Assembly (NCBI RefSeq): GCF_019890635.1
Contig: NZ_JAIOAB010000006.1
Coordinates: 62,001 to 126,000, forward strand
Direction of reading: 5' to 3'
From: Streptomyces sennicomposti
GTDB lineage: Bacteria > Actinomycetota > Actinomycetes > Streptomycetales > Streptomycetaceae
DNA length: 64,000 bases
In this document: positions 12,609 to 21,058 of the stretch, piece by piece
How positions within the stretch are numbered: the first letter of the stretch is position 1
Layout of the letters: each line of letters begins with the position of its first letter
Made by a program: the position numbers and the translations under genes
The notes under the pieces: generated by a model
What the model saw: the letters and a program-made list of their open reading frames with translations, nothing else
Databases searched by the model: none
Told to the model about the DNA's origin: nothing

Positions 12609-12954
12609 GCGGCGGTCGCCGCCGGTGGCGGTCTCGGCGGATCGCCGGCCTGCGGGCGGCTGCTGCTGCCGTCTGCCGTCTGCCGTCTGCCGTCTGCCGT
12701 CTGCCGTCTGCCGTCTGCCGGCCGCGGTCCGTGACCGCCGGCCGTGGGCTTTCTTTCGGCGTCTGCAGGCCGTGGGCTTCGCCGACGGGCGTCCGCTGGG
12801 TGCGGGCCGCAGCCGGCGTCGATGCCCGACGCCCGACGCCCTGCGCCGGCCGTCGGCCGCGGGCCGTGCGGTCCGCGCCGGGCGCGCGTCCGCCGTGGTG
12901 TGGCGGCCCCGTAATTGCCGTGCCGTACCGAGGGACGGCCCTAGGCTCGGGAGC
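12609..12954. repeat. gene-free gap with a heptanucleotide tandem repeat
   Basis: The 7-bp unit CTGCCGT is repeated seven times in perfect register at 12666-12714, with six bases of an eighth copy ending at 12720. The rest of the gap is GC-rich, with short GCCGACG/CCCGACG echoes, and has no convincing reading frame. TAGGCT at 12942-12947 near the right end is the probable -10 element of the next gene. Confidence 0.85.
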
Positions 12955-13695
12955 ATGACTCGCAACGTGGTGATCAGTGGTGGCGGTACGGGGATCGGGC
13001 TGGCCGCGGCGCAGACGTTCGCGGCCGACGGCGACCGGGTCCTGCTGCTCGGCCGGCGGGAGGAGGTGCTGCGGAAGGCGGACGTGCCCGGGGCGCTCAC
13101 CTTCGCGGCCGACGTCGCGGACGTGGCCGGAGTGCGCCGGGCGGCCCGGTTCGTGGCCGGCGAACTCGGCGCGGTGGACGTGCTGATCCACGCCGCCGGA
13201 GGGACCGGTCAGCTGGAGCCCCGGGTGGAGCGGGACGATCCGCTCGACCTCGTCGCCGACAACTGGAGCGTCAACTTCCGTCTCAACACGCTGACCGCGG
13301 TGCTCCTCACCGAGGCCCTGAAGGACCGGCTCGCCGAGCCCGGCGGACGGGTGCTGTTCCTCAGCTCCATCGCCGCCTACCGGGGCTCGGGCACCGGCGC
13401 CTACGCCGCGTCCAAGGCGGCGCTGCACCCCTACGCCCACGACCTGGCCCGCCAGTTGGGCCCGCGCGGGATCACGGTCAACGTGGTGGCGCCCGGCTAC
13501 ATCGAGGACACCGAGTTCTTCGGCGACGCGATGGACGAGGCCCGCCGCGAGCGGCTGATCGCCGAGACCGCCGACGGCCGGGCCGGGACCCCGGGCGACG
13601 TCGCCGCCACCCTGCACTGGCTGGCCTCCCCGGCGGCCGGCCACGTCACCTCGCAGATCGTCCAGGTCAACGGCGGCGCGGAACGCGGCCACTGA
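12955..13695 (+). CDS. SDR-family oxidoreductase
   Basis: A 246-residue short-chain dehydrogenase/reductase. The cofactor loop is ISGGGTGIGLAAA at residues 7-19 (pattern GxxxGIG). LFLSSIAAYRGSGTGAYAASKAAL supplies the catalytic Ser, Tyr and Lys (S-x12-Y-x3-K, seen across two adjacent motifs near residues 140-160). VNVVAPGYIEDTEF follows the active site. The substrate is unknown; the enzyme is cytoplasmic and most likely NADP(H)-dependent because an Arg pair (GRREE) ends strand 2. TAGGCT lies 7 nt before ATG 12955 with little room for a ribosome site, so transcription may be leaderless. Confidence 0.92.
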   Translation: MTRNVVISGGGTGIGLAAAQTFAADGDRVLLLGRREEVLRKADVPGALTFAADVADVAGVRRAARFVAGELGAVDVLIHAAGGTGQLEPRVERDDPLDLVADNWSVNFRLNTLTAVLLTEALKDRLAEPGGRVLFLSSIAAYRGSGTGAYAASKAALHPYAHDLARQLGPRGITVNVVAPGYIEDTEFFGDAMDEARRERLIAETADGRAGTPGDVAATLHWLASPAAGHVTSQIVQVNGGAERGH

Positions 13696-13707
13696 GCCGA
13701 CGGCGCC

Positions 13708-14877
13708 TCACCGGCGCCCCGGCCTGCCGACGGACTCGGCGCGGACCCCGTCACGGGGCCGACGGTCGTCCTTGTCCAGCGCGGGCCGGGGCCGTTCCGC
13801 GCCGTCGCGCTCGGGCGCGCCCTCCTCCGCGCGGCCCTGCGGCGGCACCGCGTGCGCCGTGTTGACGCGGGGCAGCGCGTAGGGGTGCTCCGCGCACAGC
13901 CAGCGGATCATCTCCTCGCGCACCGCGACCCGCACCGTGAAGATGTCGTCGGCGTCCTTCGCCGTCACCAGCGCCCGCACCTCGATGGTGTTCGGGGTGG
14001 TGTCCGTGACGTACAGGTTGTAGGCGCGGCCGTCCCAGGCCGGGCACTCGCGCACGATGTCGCGCAGCTTCGTGCGCATCGCCTCCAGCGGCGCGGAGTG
14101 GTCCAGGTGCCAGAAGACGGTGCCGGTCATCTGCGGGGTGCCGCGCGACCAGTTCTCGAACGGGTTGGCCGTGAAGTAGGACACCGGCATGGTGATCCGG
14201 CGCTCGTCCCAGGTGCGCACCGTCAGATAGGTCAGCGTGATCTCGTCCACCGTGCCCCACTCGCCGTCGACGACCACGGTGTCGCCGATGCGCACCATGT
14301 CGCCGAAGGCGATCTGCAGCCCGGCGAACATGTTGCTCAGCGTGGACTGCGCGGCGACGCCCGCGACGATGCCGAGGATGCCGGCCGAGGCCAGCAGCGA
14401 GGCCCCGGCCGCGCGCATCGCGGGGAAGGTCAGCAGCATCGAGGCGGCGGCCACGACGATGACGACCGCCGAGACCACGCGCATGATCAGCTCGACCTGG
14501 GTGCGCACCCGGCGCACCCGGGCCGGGTCGCGGTGGGCGCGGGCGCTGGCGTAGCGCGAGTACGAGGTCTCGACTATGGCCCCGGCGATCCGGATGGCCA
14601 GCCAGGCGGCCGATCCGATCAGCACCAGCGTCAGCGTCCGGCCGATCCCGGCCCGGTGCTCCAGGAGCAGCTTGGCCTGGTCGTAGGAGCCTCTGAGCAG
14701 GGCGGCGCACAGGACGAGTTGATAGGGCACGCGGGCACGGCGCAACAGGCCCCACAAGGGTGTCTCGTGGTGCCGTTCGTCGGCCTTGCGCAGCAGCAGG
14801 TCGGTGGCCCAGCCGATGATCAGCGTGAGCAGCACCGAGCCGCCGATCACGGCAAGCGGGCGGAGTACGTTCTCCAT
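13708..14877 (-). CDS. MscS-family small-conductance mechanosensitive channel
   Basis: A 389-residue membrane protein with about five helices in the first 210 residues, then the MscS core. The pore-lining helix and start of the beta domain read SNMFAGLQIAFGDMVRIGD, followed by GEWGTVDEITLTYLTVRTWD. A C-terminal soluble domain follows, with an Arg/Glu-rich tail. Such channels release osmolytes on hypo-osmotic shock. ATG 14877 has AGGAG about 8 nt upstream. It ends 12 bp from the convergent SDR gene. Confidence 0.93.
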   Translation of the reverse strand: MENVLRPLAVIGGSVLLTLIIGWATDLLLRKADERHHETPLWGLLRRARVPYQLVLCAALLRGSYDQAKLLLEHRAGIGRTLTLVLIGSAAWLAIRIAGAIVETSYSRYASARAHRDPARVRRVRTQVELIMRVVSAVVIVVAAASMLLTFPAMRAAGASLLASAGILGIVAGVAAQSTLSNMFAGLQIAFGDMVRIGDTVVVDGEWGTVDEITLTYLTVRTWDERRITMPVSYFTANPFENWSRGTPQMTGTVFWHLDHSAPLEAMRTKLRDIVRECPAWDGRAYNLYVTDTTPNTIEVRALVTAKDADDIFTVRVAVREEMIRWLCAEHPYALPRVNTAHAVPPQGRAEEGAPERDGAERPRPALDKDDRRPRDGVRAESVGRPGRR

Positions 14878-15079
14878 GCCTGCGCTCCTAACCGGAGCCG
14901 GCCGGGCATGAACATGTGTCTTCGCCGCGTTCGCGGGTAGCGCCCGTGCGGTGTGGCGAGGCTTACGTCCGCGCCTGCCCGCGCCCGTCCGCGCCCGTCC
15001 GCCCCTGCCCGCGCCCGGCGGCGGCAGGCGGCGGCCGGCCGGGCCGGGCGTTGTCGTACCCGGCTGGCACCATGGCCTC

Positions 15080-15649
15080 ATGAACATCGTGCTCTTCCAC
15101 TCGACCCAAGGCCTCAGGCCCGCCGTGCGCGAGGCCGCGGACCGGCTGCGCGCCGCCGGGCACGAGGTGTGGACCCCGGACCTCTTCGAGGGGCGTACGT
15201 TCGACTCGGTCGAGGAGGGCATGGCCTTCAAGGACGGCATCGGCAAGGACGAGCTGCTCAGACGGGCCGTGCTGGCGGCGGCGCCGTACTCGGAACGGGG
15301 CCTGGTGTACGCCGGGTTCTCGCTCGGCGCCTCGATCGCGCAGACCCTCGCCCTCGGCGACGAGAAGGCGCGCGGGCTGCTGCTCCTGCACGGCACCTCG
15401 GACATCGCGCCGAACGCGTCCGTGGACGGGCTGCCGGTCCAGCTGCACGTGGCCGAGCCCGACCCGTTCGAGACGGACGACTGGCTGAGCGCCTGGTACC
15501 TCCAGATGGGCCGGGCCGGCGCCGACGTGGAGATCTACCGCTACCCGGGGGCCGGCCACCTCTACACCGACCCCGGCATGCCGGACTACGACGAGGAGGC
15601 GGCCGAGGCCACCTGGCGGGTGGCCCTCGGCTTCCTCGACAGCCTGTAG
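15080..15649 (+). CDS. dienelactone hydrolase-family alpha/beta hydrolase
   Basis: A 189-residue compact alpha/beta hydrolase. VYAGFSLGASIAQTLAL holds the nucleophile elbow (G-x-S-x-G, Ser near residue 80). Asp in HVAEPDPFETDDW and His in YPGAGHLYTDPG complete a plausible triad. It resembles dienelactone hydrolase-like proteins of actinobacteria, whose natural substrates are mostly unknown. Two ATG codons sit close together; only ATG 15080 is in frame. The 200 bp upstream are C-rich with short CGCGCCCGTC echoes and no gene. Confidence 0.88.
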   Translation: MNIVLFHSTQGLRPAVREAADRLRAAGHEVWTPDLFEGRTFDSVEEGMAFKDGIGKDELLRRAVLAAAPYSERGLVYAGFSLGASIAQTLALGDEKARGLLLLHGTSDIAPNASVDGLPVQLHVAEPDPFETDDWLSAWYLQMGRAGADVEIYRYPGAGHLYTDPGMPDYDEEAAEATWRVALGFLDSL

Positions 15650-15719
15650 ACGGCGCCCGGACCTCGGGGCGGCCCGCAGGAGGGCGGCCTGCGGGCGGCC
15701 CGCGGGACGACGGGCTCGG

Positions 15720-17402
15720 CTACACCGGGTCGTACGTCCGCTCGACCTTCTGCGTGCCGCTGCGGGTGCGGTACGAACGCGCCCAGGACGAGGTCGCGTT
15801 CGGGTTCGTGCGGTCGGAGACGACGTAGTAGTCCATCTGCGCGCGCTCGGCGGTGATGTCCAGGACGCCGTAGCCGTGGCGGTCGGTGTCGACCCAGTGG
15901 ACGTGCCGGTTGGCGGCCTGGATGACCGGCGCCGCCACCGCCGAGACCACGCCCTCGGGCACCTTGACGATGTCGTCGAGGTTGTCCGAGGTCAGCGAGG
16001 TGACCACGAACTCCGTGGCGGCCGACGCCGACAGCGGGTAGGTGCCGGCGTCCACCGGCACGTCGTTGGCCCACGCCATGTGGATGTCGCCGGTCAGGAA
16101 GACGGTGTTGCGGATGGCGTTGGTCCGCAGATGGGCCAGCAGCTCGCGGCGGTCGTCGGTGTAGCCGTCCCACTGGTCGCTGTTGATCGCCAGGCCCTCC
16201 TGCGGCAGCCCGAGCAGCTTCGCCAGCGGCTTGAGCAGGTCCGCGGAGAGCGAGCCGACGACGAAGGGGGAGATCATCACCGAGTTGCCGACCAGCCGCC
16301 AGGTGGTGTCGGACGAGGCGAGATTGGCCTTCAGCCAGTCGAGCTGGGCGCGGCCGGTGATGGTGCGGTCCGGGTCGTCGACCGAGCCGCTGCCGGTGGA
16401 GGCCTGCTGGGAGCGGAAGGAGCGCAGGTCGAGCAGGGACAGATCGGCGAGCTTGCCGAAGCGCAGCCGGCGGTAGGTGGTGCCGGCGATCGCCGGGCGG
16501 ACCGGCATCCACTCGAAGTAGGCCTGCTTGGCGGCGGCCTTGCGGTCGCTCCAGGCGCCCTCGGCGCCCTCGGTGTGGTTGACCGCGCCGCCCGACCAGG
16601 CGTTGTCGGCGAACTCGTGGTCGTCCCAGATCGCGATGACCGGCGCCCGGTGGTGCAGCGCCTGCAGGTCGGGGTCCGTCTTGTACTTGGCGTGCCGGGT
16701 CCGGTAGTCGGCGAGCGTGAGGATCTCGTTGGCCGGGGCGTGCGGGCGGACCACCTTGCCGCGCGCCGCGTACTCGCCCGACTTGTACTCGTAGATGTAG
16801 TCGCCGAGGTGCAGCCAGGCGTCCAGGTCGCCGCGGGCCGCGAGGTGCCGGTACGGCGAGAAGTAGCCGGCCTCCCAGTTGGCGCAGGAGACCACGCCGA
16901 AGCGCAGCCCGCTGACGGCGGCGTCGTGCGCGGGGGTGGTGCGGGTGCGGGCGACGGGGGAGTCCGCGCCGCCGGCGGAGAAGCGGAACCAGTAGTCGGT
17001 GGCCGGTTCCAGGCCGCGTATGTCGGCCTTGACGGTGTGGTCGGAGGCGGCGGTGGCGGTGGTGGAGCCGCGGGCGACGACGTCCGTGAGCGCCTTGTCG
17101 CGGGCCACCACCCAGCTCACCTCGGTGTCCGGGCCGAGCCCGGAGCCCGGTACGGCCTCCTCGGTGGGGGTCACCCGGGTCCACAGCAGGACGCCGTCGG
17201 GCAGCGGGTCTCCGGAGGCGACGCCGTGCAGGAAGGCGGGCGTCGCGGTGGCCGCCCGCGCGGGCAGCGCGGCGGCGAGGGGCGCCGCCAGCACGGCGCC
17301 GGCCGCCGCGGCCTTGACGACCGTACGGCGGCTCGGGGACAGCGGGTTGACGGTCTCGGGGCGCGAGCCGTCGTCCTGGATTGATCTGTATCGACTGGTC
17401 AC
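15720..17402 (-). CDS. phoD: PhoD-type alkaline phosphatase/phosphodiesterase, Tat-exported
   Basis: A 560-residue secreted phosphatase. The N-terminus carries a twin-arginine signal ([12 protein letters not shown], residues 24-35) ending at a probable ALPARA cleavage site. An Ig-like N-terminal PhoD domain ([20 protein letters not shown]) precedes the metallophosphatase core. Metal ligands are visible in [27 protein letters not shown] and [10 protein letters not shown]. Family enzymes use Ca2+ and Fe3+ to cleave phosphate mono- and diesters outside the cell and are usually under PhoP control. I could not identify a convincing pair of PHO boxes in the 40 bp upstream. Confidence 0.93.
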   Translation of the reverse strand: MTSRYRSIQDDGSRPETVNPLSPSRRTVVKAAAAGAVLAAPLAAALPARAATATPAFLHGVASGDPLPDGVLLWTRVTPTEEAVPGSGLGPDTEVSWVVARDKALTDVVARGSTTATAASDHTVKADIRGLEPATDYWFRFSAGGADSPVARTRTTPAHDAAVSGLRFGVVSCANWEAGYFSPYRHLAARGDLDAWLHLGDYIYEYKSGEYAARGKVVRPHAPANEILTLADYRTRHAKYKTDPDLQALHHRAPVIAIWDDHEFADNAWSGGAVNHTEGAEGAWSDRKAAAKQAYFEWMPVRPAIAGTTYRRLRFGKLADLSLLDLRSFRSQQASTGSGSVDDPDRTITGRAQLDWLKANLASSDTTWRLVGNSVMISPFVVGSLSADLLKPLAKLLGLPQEGLAINSDQWDGYTDDRRELLAHLRTNAIRNTVFLTGDIHMAWANDVPVDAGTYPLSASAATEFVVTSLTSDNLDDIVKVPEGVVSAVAAPVIQAANRHVHWVDTDRHGYGVLDITAERAQMDYYVVSDRTNPNATSSWARSYRTRSGTQKVERTYDPV

Positions 17403-17550
17403 GGGCGATCAGATTACTGATCAGTACGCGCGGGAGCGGGCGAACCGGCAAAAGTTCGCCCGCTCTTCACCGGTGATCGGCCCGGGCGTCCCCCGCGTCC
17501 GGGGAACGCGCGGCCCGCGCCCCGCGTCCGGGGCGCGGTCAGGGCTCGGA

Positions 17551-17664
17551 TCAGGCCTTGCCGTACTGGGTGGCGCAGTGCTCCGGGTCGCCGTCGGCGC
17601 GGTCGCGGACGCAGATCTGGACGGTCGCCTTGATGCCCTCGCCGGTCGAGAGGGACTTGCGGGC
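17551..17664 (-). pseudogene. orphan 3' coding fragment ending in ATQYGKA
   Basis: A reverse-strand frame ends at TGA 17551 and reads back through CATQYGKA, ADGDPEHCA and IKATVQICVRDR to about RKSLSTGEG. The residue composition looks natural, with two cysteines and no strong bias. Upstream the frame runs straight into the hairpin at 17665-17713 and has no start codon, so it looks like the last 35 residues of a gene whose 5' part was deleted. I do not recognise the family. The rest of the 320-bp gap between phoD and the DsbA-like gene holds nothing else. Confidence 0.35.
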
Positions 17665-17713
17665 GCCGCGAGGCCGTGGCCCCCCGCGCGGGAGGTGGCC
17701 ACGGCCTCGCGGC
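17665..17713 (-). terminator. 17-bp-stem hairpin after the DsbA-like gene
   Basis: A perfect 17-bp inverted repeat (GCCGCGAGGCCGTGGCC and its complement) with a 15-nt loop starts 10 bp beyond the DsbA-like stop codon on the reverse strand. It has no U tract, which is normal for Streptomyces. Confidence 0.75.
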
Positions 17714-17722
17714 GGGGCGGGG

Positions 17723-18565
17723 TCAGCCCTTGAGGGCCGCGCCCACCACCGAGTTGAACTCGTCCACGGTCATCGGCGCGTTCTGCGAACCCGGAGGCGT
17801 GAGGATCTTGCCGTCCATGACGAGGCTCGGGGTGCCCGTCACGCCGTCCTTGTTGGTGTCCCAGCTCTTCGACATCGCCAGCGCCCAGGCGTCGTAGGTG
17901 CCGTTCTTCACCGCGTTCTGGAACTTGGCGTTGTTCTTCAGCGCGGGGACGGTGTCGGCGATCTTGATGAGGTAGGAGTCGTCCTTGAGCTTGTCGGTCG
18001 TCTCCTCCGGGTGCCACTTGGCGGAGTAGAGCGCGGTCTTGAACTCGAGGAACGCCTCGGGGCTCACGTTGAGGGCGGCGCCCAGGGCGCTCATCGCGTT
18101 CTTGGAGCCCTCGCCGCGCGAACCGATCGTGCCCTTGCCGAGCGCGTCGCCGTCGATGAACGTGCCGCCGATGAACTGCATCTTGAACTTGCCGTCGTCC
18201 AGGTCCTTCTTCAGGGTCGGGCCGACGGTCTGCTCGAACTGCGCGCACACGGGGCAGCGCGGGTCCTCGTAGACCTTGAGGGTCTTCTTGGCCGTGCTCT
18301 TGCCGATGATCACCGTCGAGCCGTTCTCGCCGGTGGTGTTGGCCGGCGCGACGACCTTGTCGTCCTTCACGGCCTCCCAGTAGCCCGGCTTGTTGGCCTG
18401 GACGACGGCGTAGCCGATGCCGCCGGCCGCCGCCAGCACGGCGACGACCGAGCAGGCGACGATGATCTGCCGCTTCGCCTTGTCGCGCTTGGCCTGGCGC
18501 TCGCGCTCGGCGCGCAGCCGCTCCCGGGCCGCCGTCTTCGCCGTCTGGCTGTTCCGCTTGCTCAT
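17723..18565 (-). CDS. membrane-anchored DsbA-like thioredoxin-fold protein
   Basis: A 280-residue protein. A basic cytoplasmic head (MSKRNSQTAKTAARERLRAE) precedes one membrane helix at about residues 33-55. The extracellular part has a thioredoxin fold with active site YEDPRCPVCAQFE (CPVC) near residue 105 and the cis-proline motif VTGTPSLVMDG near residue 245. It should act outside the membrane on thiols of exported proteins. ATG 18565 is preceded by AGGAG. It shares layout with a second copy at 50226-50996 (CPAC), so the window encodes two paralogues. Confidence 0.92.
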   Translation of the reverse strand: MSKRNSQTAKTAARERLRAERERQAKRDKAKRQIIVACSVVAVLAAAGGIGYAVVQANKPGYWEAVKDDKVVAPANTTGENGSTVIIGKSTAKKTLKVYEDPRCPVCAQFEQTVGPTLKKDLDDGKFKMQFIGGTFIDGDALGKGTIGSRGEGSKNAMSALGAALNVSPEAFLEFKTALYSAKWHPEETTDKLKDDSYLIKIADTVPALKNNAKFQNAVKNGTYDAWALAMSKSWDTNKDGVTGTPSLVMDGKILTPPGSQNAPMTVDEFNSVVGAALKG

Positions 18566-18743
18566 GGTGGTGTTCTCCTGGGGAACGCGCGGCCGGGCCG
18601 CGCGGGATTCGGTCGGTACCTGTCGTGCTCGGGGCGCCGTCGTCGCTTCGGGGAGCCGGTCTTCGCGGACTCGGTCTTCGCGGACTCGGTGTTCGAGTGC
18701 GCGGGCTTCGAGGACTCGGCCTCGGGAAGCCGGCTCCGGGACG

Positions 18744-19457
18744 TCAGACGAGGGCGGCCGGGCACGGCGGGCCGCGCCGTCCCAGGGAGTGCGCGAGGAG
18801 CAGGGCGCGCGGCCTGCCGCGGGGCGGCGCGGGCCGCACCGGCCGGGCCGCGGCGCGCTCGCGGCGGACCGCGACGGCGGCCGCCGCGAGCAGCAGCGGC
18901 CGGAAGGTGAGCGCCGCCGCCGAGCGCAGCAGCCGGCTCAGGGCGCGTTCGCCGCGGCGCAGCCAGGCCGCCGCGAGGAGGCCGACGCCGATGTGCGCGG
19001 CCAGCAGCAGCCAGGCGGTCGCCGGGTCGGCGTGCGCGAGCAGCGGCGCGAGCCGGTCGGCGTTCGTCCCGGTCATCCGGGCCAGCGGTGTGGCCACGTC
19101 GTGCCGGTTGCCGCACAGCACGTCCCAGCCGACCGAGCGCAGGGGCCCGGCGACCGGGCCGCCCGCGGGGCCGTAGCACAGGTGCTGGCCGGTGGTGAAG
19201 ACCGTGTCGGCGGCCAGCTCCAGCGGGATCAGCAGGGCGGCGATCCGCCCGAAACCGCGCTCGCGGCCGGCCAGGGCGTAGGCCAGTGTGAACACGGCGG
19301 CCGCGACGGCGGCCACCGTGTTCAGCGGCAGCGGGACCTGCGACAGCAGCACGTGCGACGCGGTGCTGAGCGTCACGACCACGGCCGTGAACAGCGCCGC
19401 GCGTACGGCTCTGAGCGGGATCCCGGATATGTCCATAGCGAGAGGAGAGTGTGTCAT
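18744..19457 (-). CDS. multi-pass membrane protein of unknown function
   Basis: A 237-residue hydrophobic protein with about five predicted membrane helices (around residues 16-38, 45-65, 70-90, 145-168 and 186-200). A loop between helices 3 and 4 holds two cysteines (GQHLCYGPAG and DVLCGNRHD). The C-terminus is Arg/Pro-rich. I do not recognise the family. It lies upstream of, and in the same direction as, the DsbA-like gene, so the loop cysteines could be a partner site, but this is inference. Two short 15-bp repeats (CGCGGACTCGGTCTT) lie in the gap between the two genes. Confidence 0.7.
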   Translation of the reverse strand: MTHSPLAMDISGIPLRAVRAALFTAVVVTLSTASHVLLSQVPLPLNTVAAVAAAVFTLAYALAGRERGFGRIAALLIPLELAADTVFTTGQHLCYGPAGGPVAGPLRSVGWDVLCGNRHDVATPLARMTGTNADRLAPLLAHADPATAWLLLAAHIGVGLLAAAWLRRGERALSRLLRSAAALTFRPLLLAAAAVAVRRERAAARPVRPAPPRGRPRALLLAHSLGRRGPPCPAALV

Positions 19458-19505
19458 GCGGGCCGGTAAGGGGTCTCTAAAGGATCCCTGTGAGCGGCCC
19501 TTCCG

Positions 19506-20843
19506 TCACAGACCCGGAATGCGTCCGTTGCGGAACAGGTCCACGAAGATCTGGTGGTCGCCGCGCGCGCGGGCGCCGTAGGCGTGGGCGAAGTCCACCA
19601 GGAGCGGGGCGAAGCCCTCCTCGTCGGCGGCGATGGCCGCGTCGATGGCCCGCTCGGTGGAGAACGGCACCAGCGACTCCCCGGACTGGTCGTCGGCCGC
19701 CGCGTGCATGGTGGCCGTGGCCCGGCCGAGGTCGGCGACGACCTGCGCGATCTCCTCCGGGTCGTCGATGTCGCCCCACTCCAGGTCCACGGCGTACGGC
19801 GAGACCTCGGCGACCAGCTGGCCCGCGCCGTCCAGCTCGGTCCAGCCCAGCCACGGGTCGGCGTGCGCCTGGAGGGCGCGCTGGGAGATCACCGTGCGGT
19901 GGCCCTCGTGCTGGAAGTAGTCGCGGATCGCCCGGTCGGCGATGTGCCGGGAGACGGCCGGGGTCTGCGCCTGCTTGACGTAGATCACCACGTCGTTCTC
20001 CAGGGCGTCGCTGTTGCCCTCCAGCAGGATGTTGTACGACGGCAGCCCGGCCGAGCCGATGCCGATGCCGCGGCGGCCGACGACGTCCTTGACGCGGTAG
20101 GAGTCCGGCCGGGCCAGCGAGGACTCGGGCAGCGTCTCCAGATAGCCGTCGAAGGCGGCGAGCACCTTGTAGCGGGTGGCGGCGTCCAGCTCGATGGAGC
20201 CGCCGCCGGGCGCGAAGCGGCGCTCGAAGTCGCGGATCTCCGTCATCGACTCCAGCAGCCCGAACCGGGTCAGCGACCGGGCGTCGCGCAGCGCGTCCAG
20301 CAGCGGGCCCTCGGCGGTGTCCAGGGTGAAGGGCGGCACCTCGTCGTCCTTGGCGCCGGTCGCCAGGGCGTGGATCCGCTCCCGGTAGGCGGCGGCGTAG
20401 ACCCGCACCAGCTCGGTGATCTGGTCGTCGCTGAGCGCCTTGGCGTACCCGATCAGGGCGATGGAGGCGGCGAAGCGCTGGACGTCCCAGGTGAACGGGC
20501 CGACGTAGGCCTCGTCGAAGTCGTTGACGTTGAAGATCAGACGCCCGTTCGAATCCATGTAGGTGCCGAAGTTCTCCGCGTGCAGGTCGCCGTGGATCCA
20601 CACGCGCGAGGTGCGCTCGTCCAGGTAGGGCCCGCCGGCTATCGAGCCGCCGCTGCCGGCCGCGAGGTCGTGGTAGAAGAGGCAGGCCGTGCCCCGGTAG
20701 AACGCGAAGGCCGAGGCCGCCATCTTCCGGAACTTCACGCGGAACGCGGCCGGGTCGGCGGCCAGGAGCTCGCCGAAGGCGGTGTCGAAGACGGCGAGGA
20801 TCTCCTCGCCGCGCTGCTCGTCGCTGAGCTGGGGGACCGACAT
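19506..20843 (-). CDS. DUF2252 domain protein
   Basis: A 445-residue cytoplasmic protein of the DUF2252 family. Kinase-like elements are visible: VWIHGDLHAENFGTY resembles the catalytic loop of aminoglycoside phosphotransferase/kinase folds, and VNDFDEAYVGPFTWDVQR resembles the metal-binding segment after it. It may be a small-molecule kinase, but no substrate is established. The start is taken as ATG 20843 because AGGAGGCAT lies about 7 nt upstream; an upstream in-frame extension to 20906 lacks a ribosome site. It is divergently arranged with dnaE. Confidence 0.88.
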   Translation of the reverse strand: MSVPQLSDEQRGEEILAVFDTAFGELLAADPAAFRVKFRKMAASAFAFYRGTACLFYHDLAAGSGGSIAGGPYLDERTSRVWIHGDLHAENFGTYMDSNGRLIFNVNDFDEAYVGPFTWDVQRFAASIALIGYAKALSDDQITELVRVYAAAYRERIHALATGAKDDEVPPFTLDTAEGPLLDALRDARSLTRFGLLESMTEIRDFERRFAPGGGSIELDAATRYKVLAAFDGYLETLPESSLARPDSYRVKDVVGRRGIGIGSAGLPSYNILLEGNSDALENDVVIYVKQAQTPAVSRHIADRAIRDYFQHEGHRTVISQRALQAHADPWLGWTELDGAGQLVAEVSPYAVDLEWGDIDDPEEIAQVVADLGRATATMHAAADDQSGESLVPFSTERAIDAAIAADEEGFAPLLVDFAHAYGARARGDHQIFVDLFRNGRIPGL

Positions 20844-21058
20844 CGGGGGATGCCTCCTGGTACAGGTGGTACGTGACGTTCGGGACGGGTCTTCCTCCGG
20901 GGGCAACGTCCGGCGCCGCCGGGGAGTGCCCGTCTCTCCTTCGCATGAAGGTACGCGGCGGGGCGGCCCGGGTGTCAGCGGCGGGGCATAGACTTCGACG
21001 CTGACCCCCAGACTTGTCCGAAGCCCGCCGCCACCGCATTCCCCCAGGAGGCCGAACC

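Noticed and set aside
12666..12720. Possible CRISPR array
   Set aside because: The repeat unit is 7 bp with no spacers.
15876..17384. A 502-codon + strand frame opposite phoD
   Set aside because: It lacks any domain and mirrors the phosphatase codon pattern.
18562..19179. A reverse frame running from the membrane gene into the gap before the DsbA-like gene
   Set aside because: It is in another frame, Arg-rich and without a start or ribosome site.
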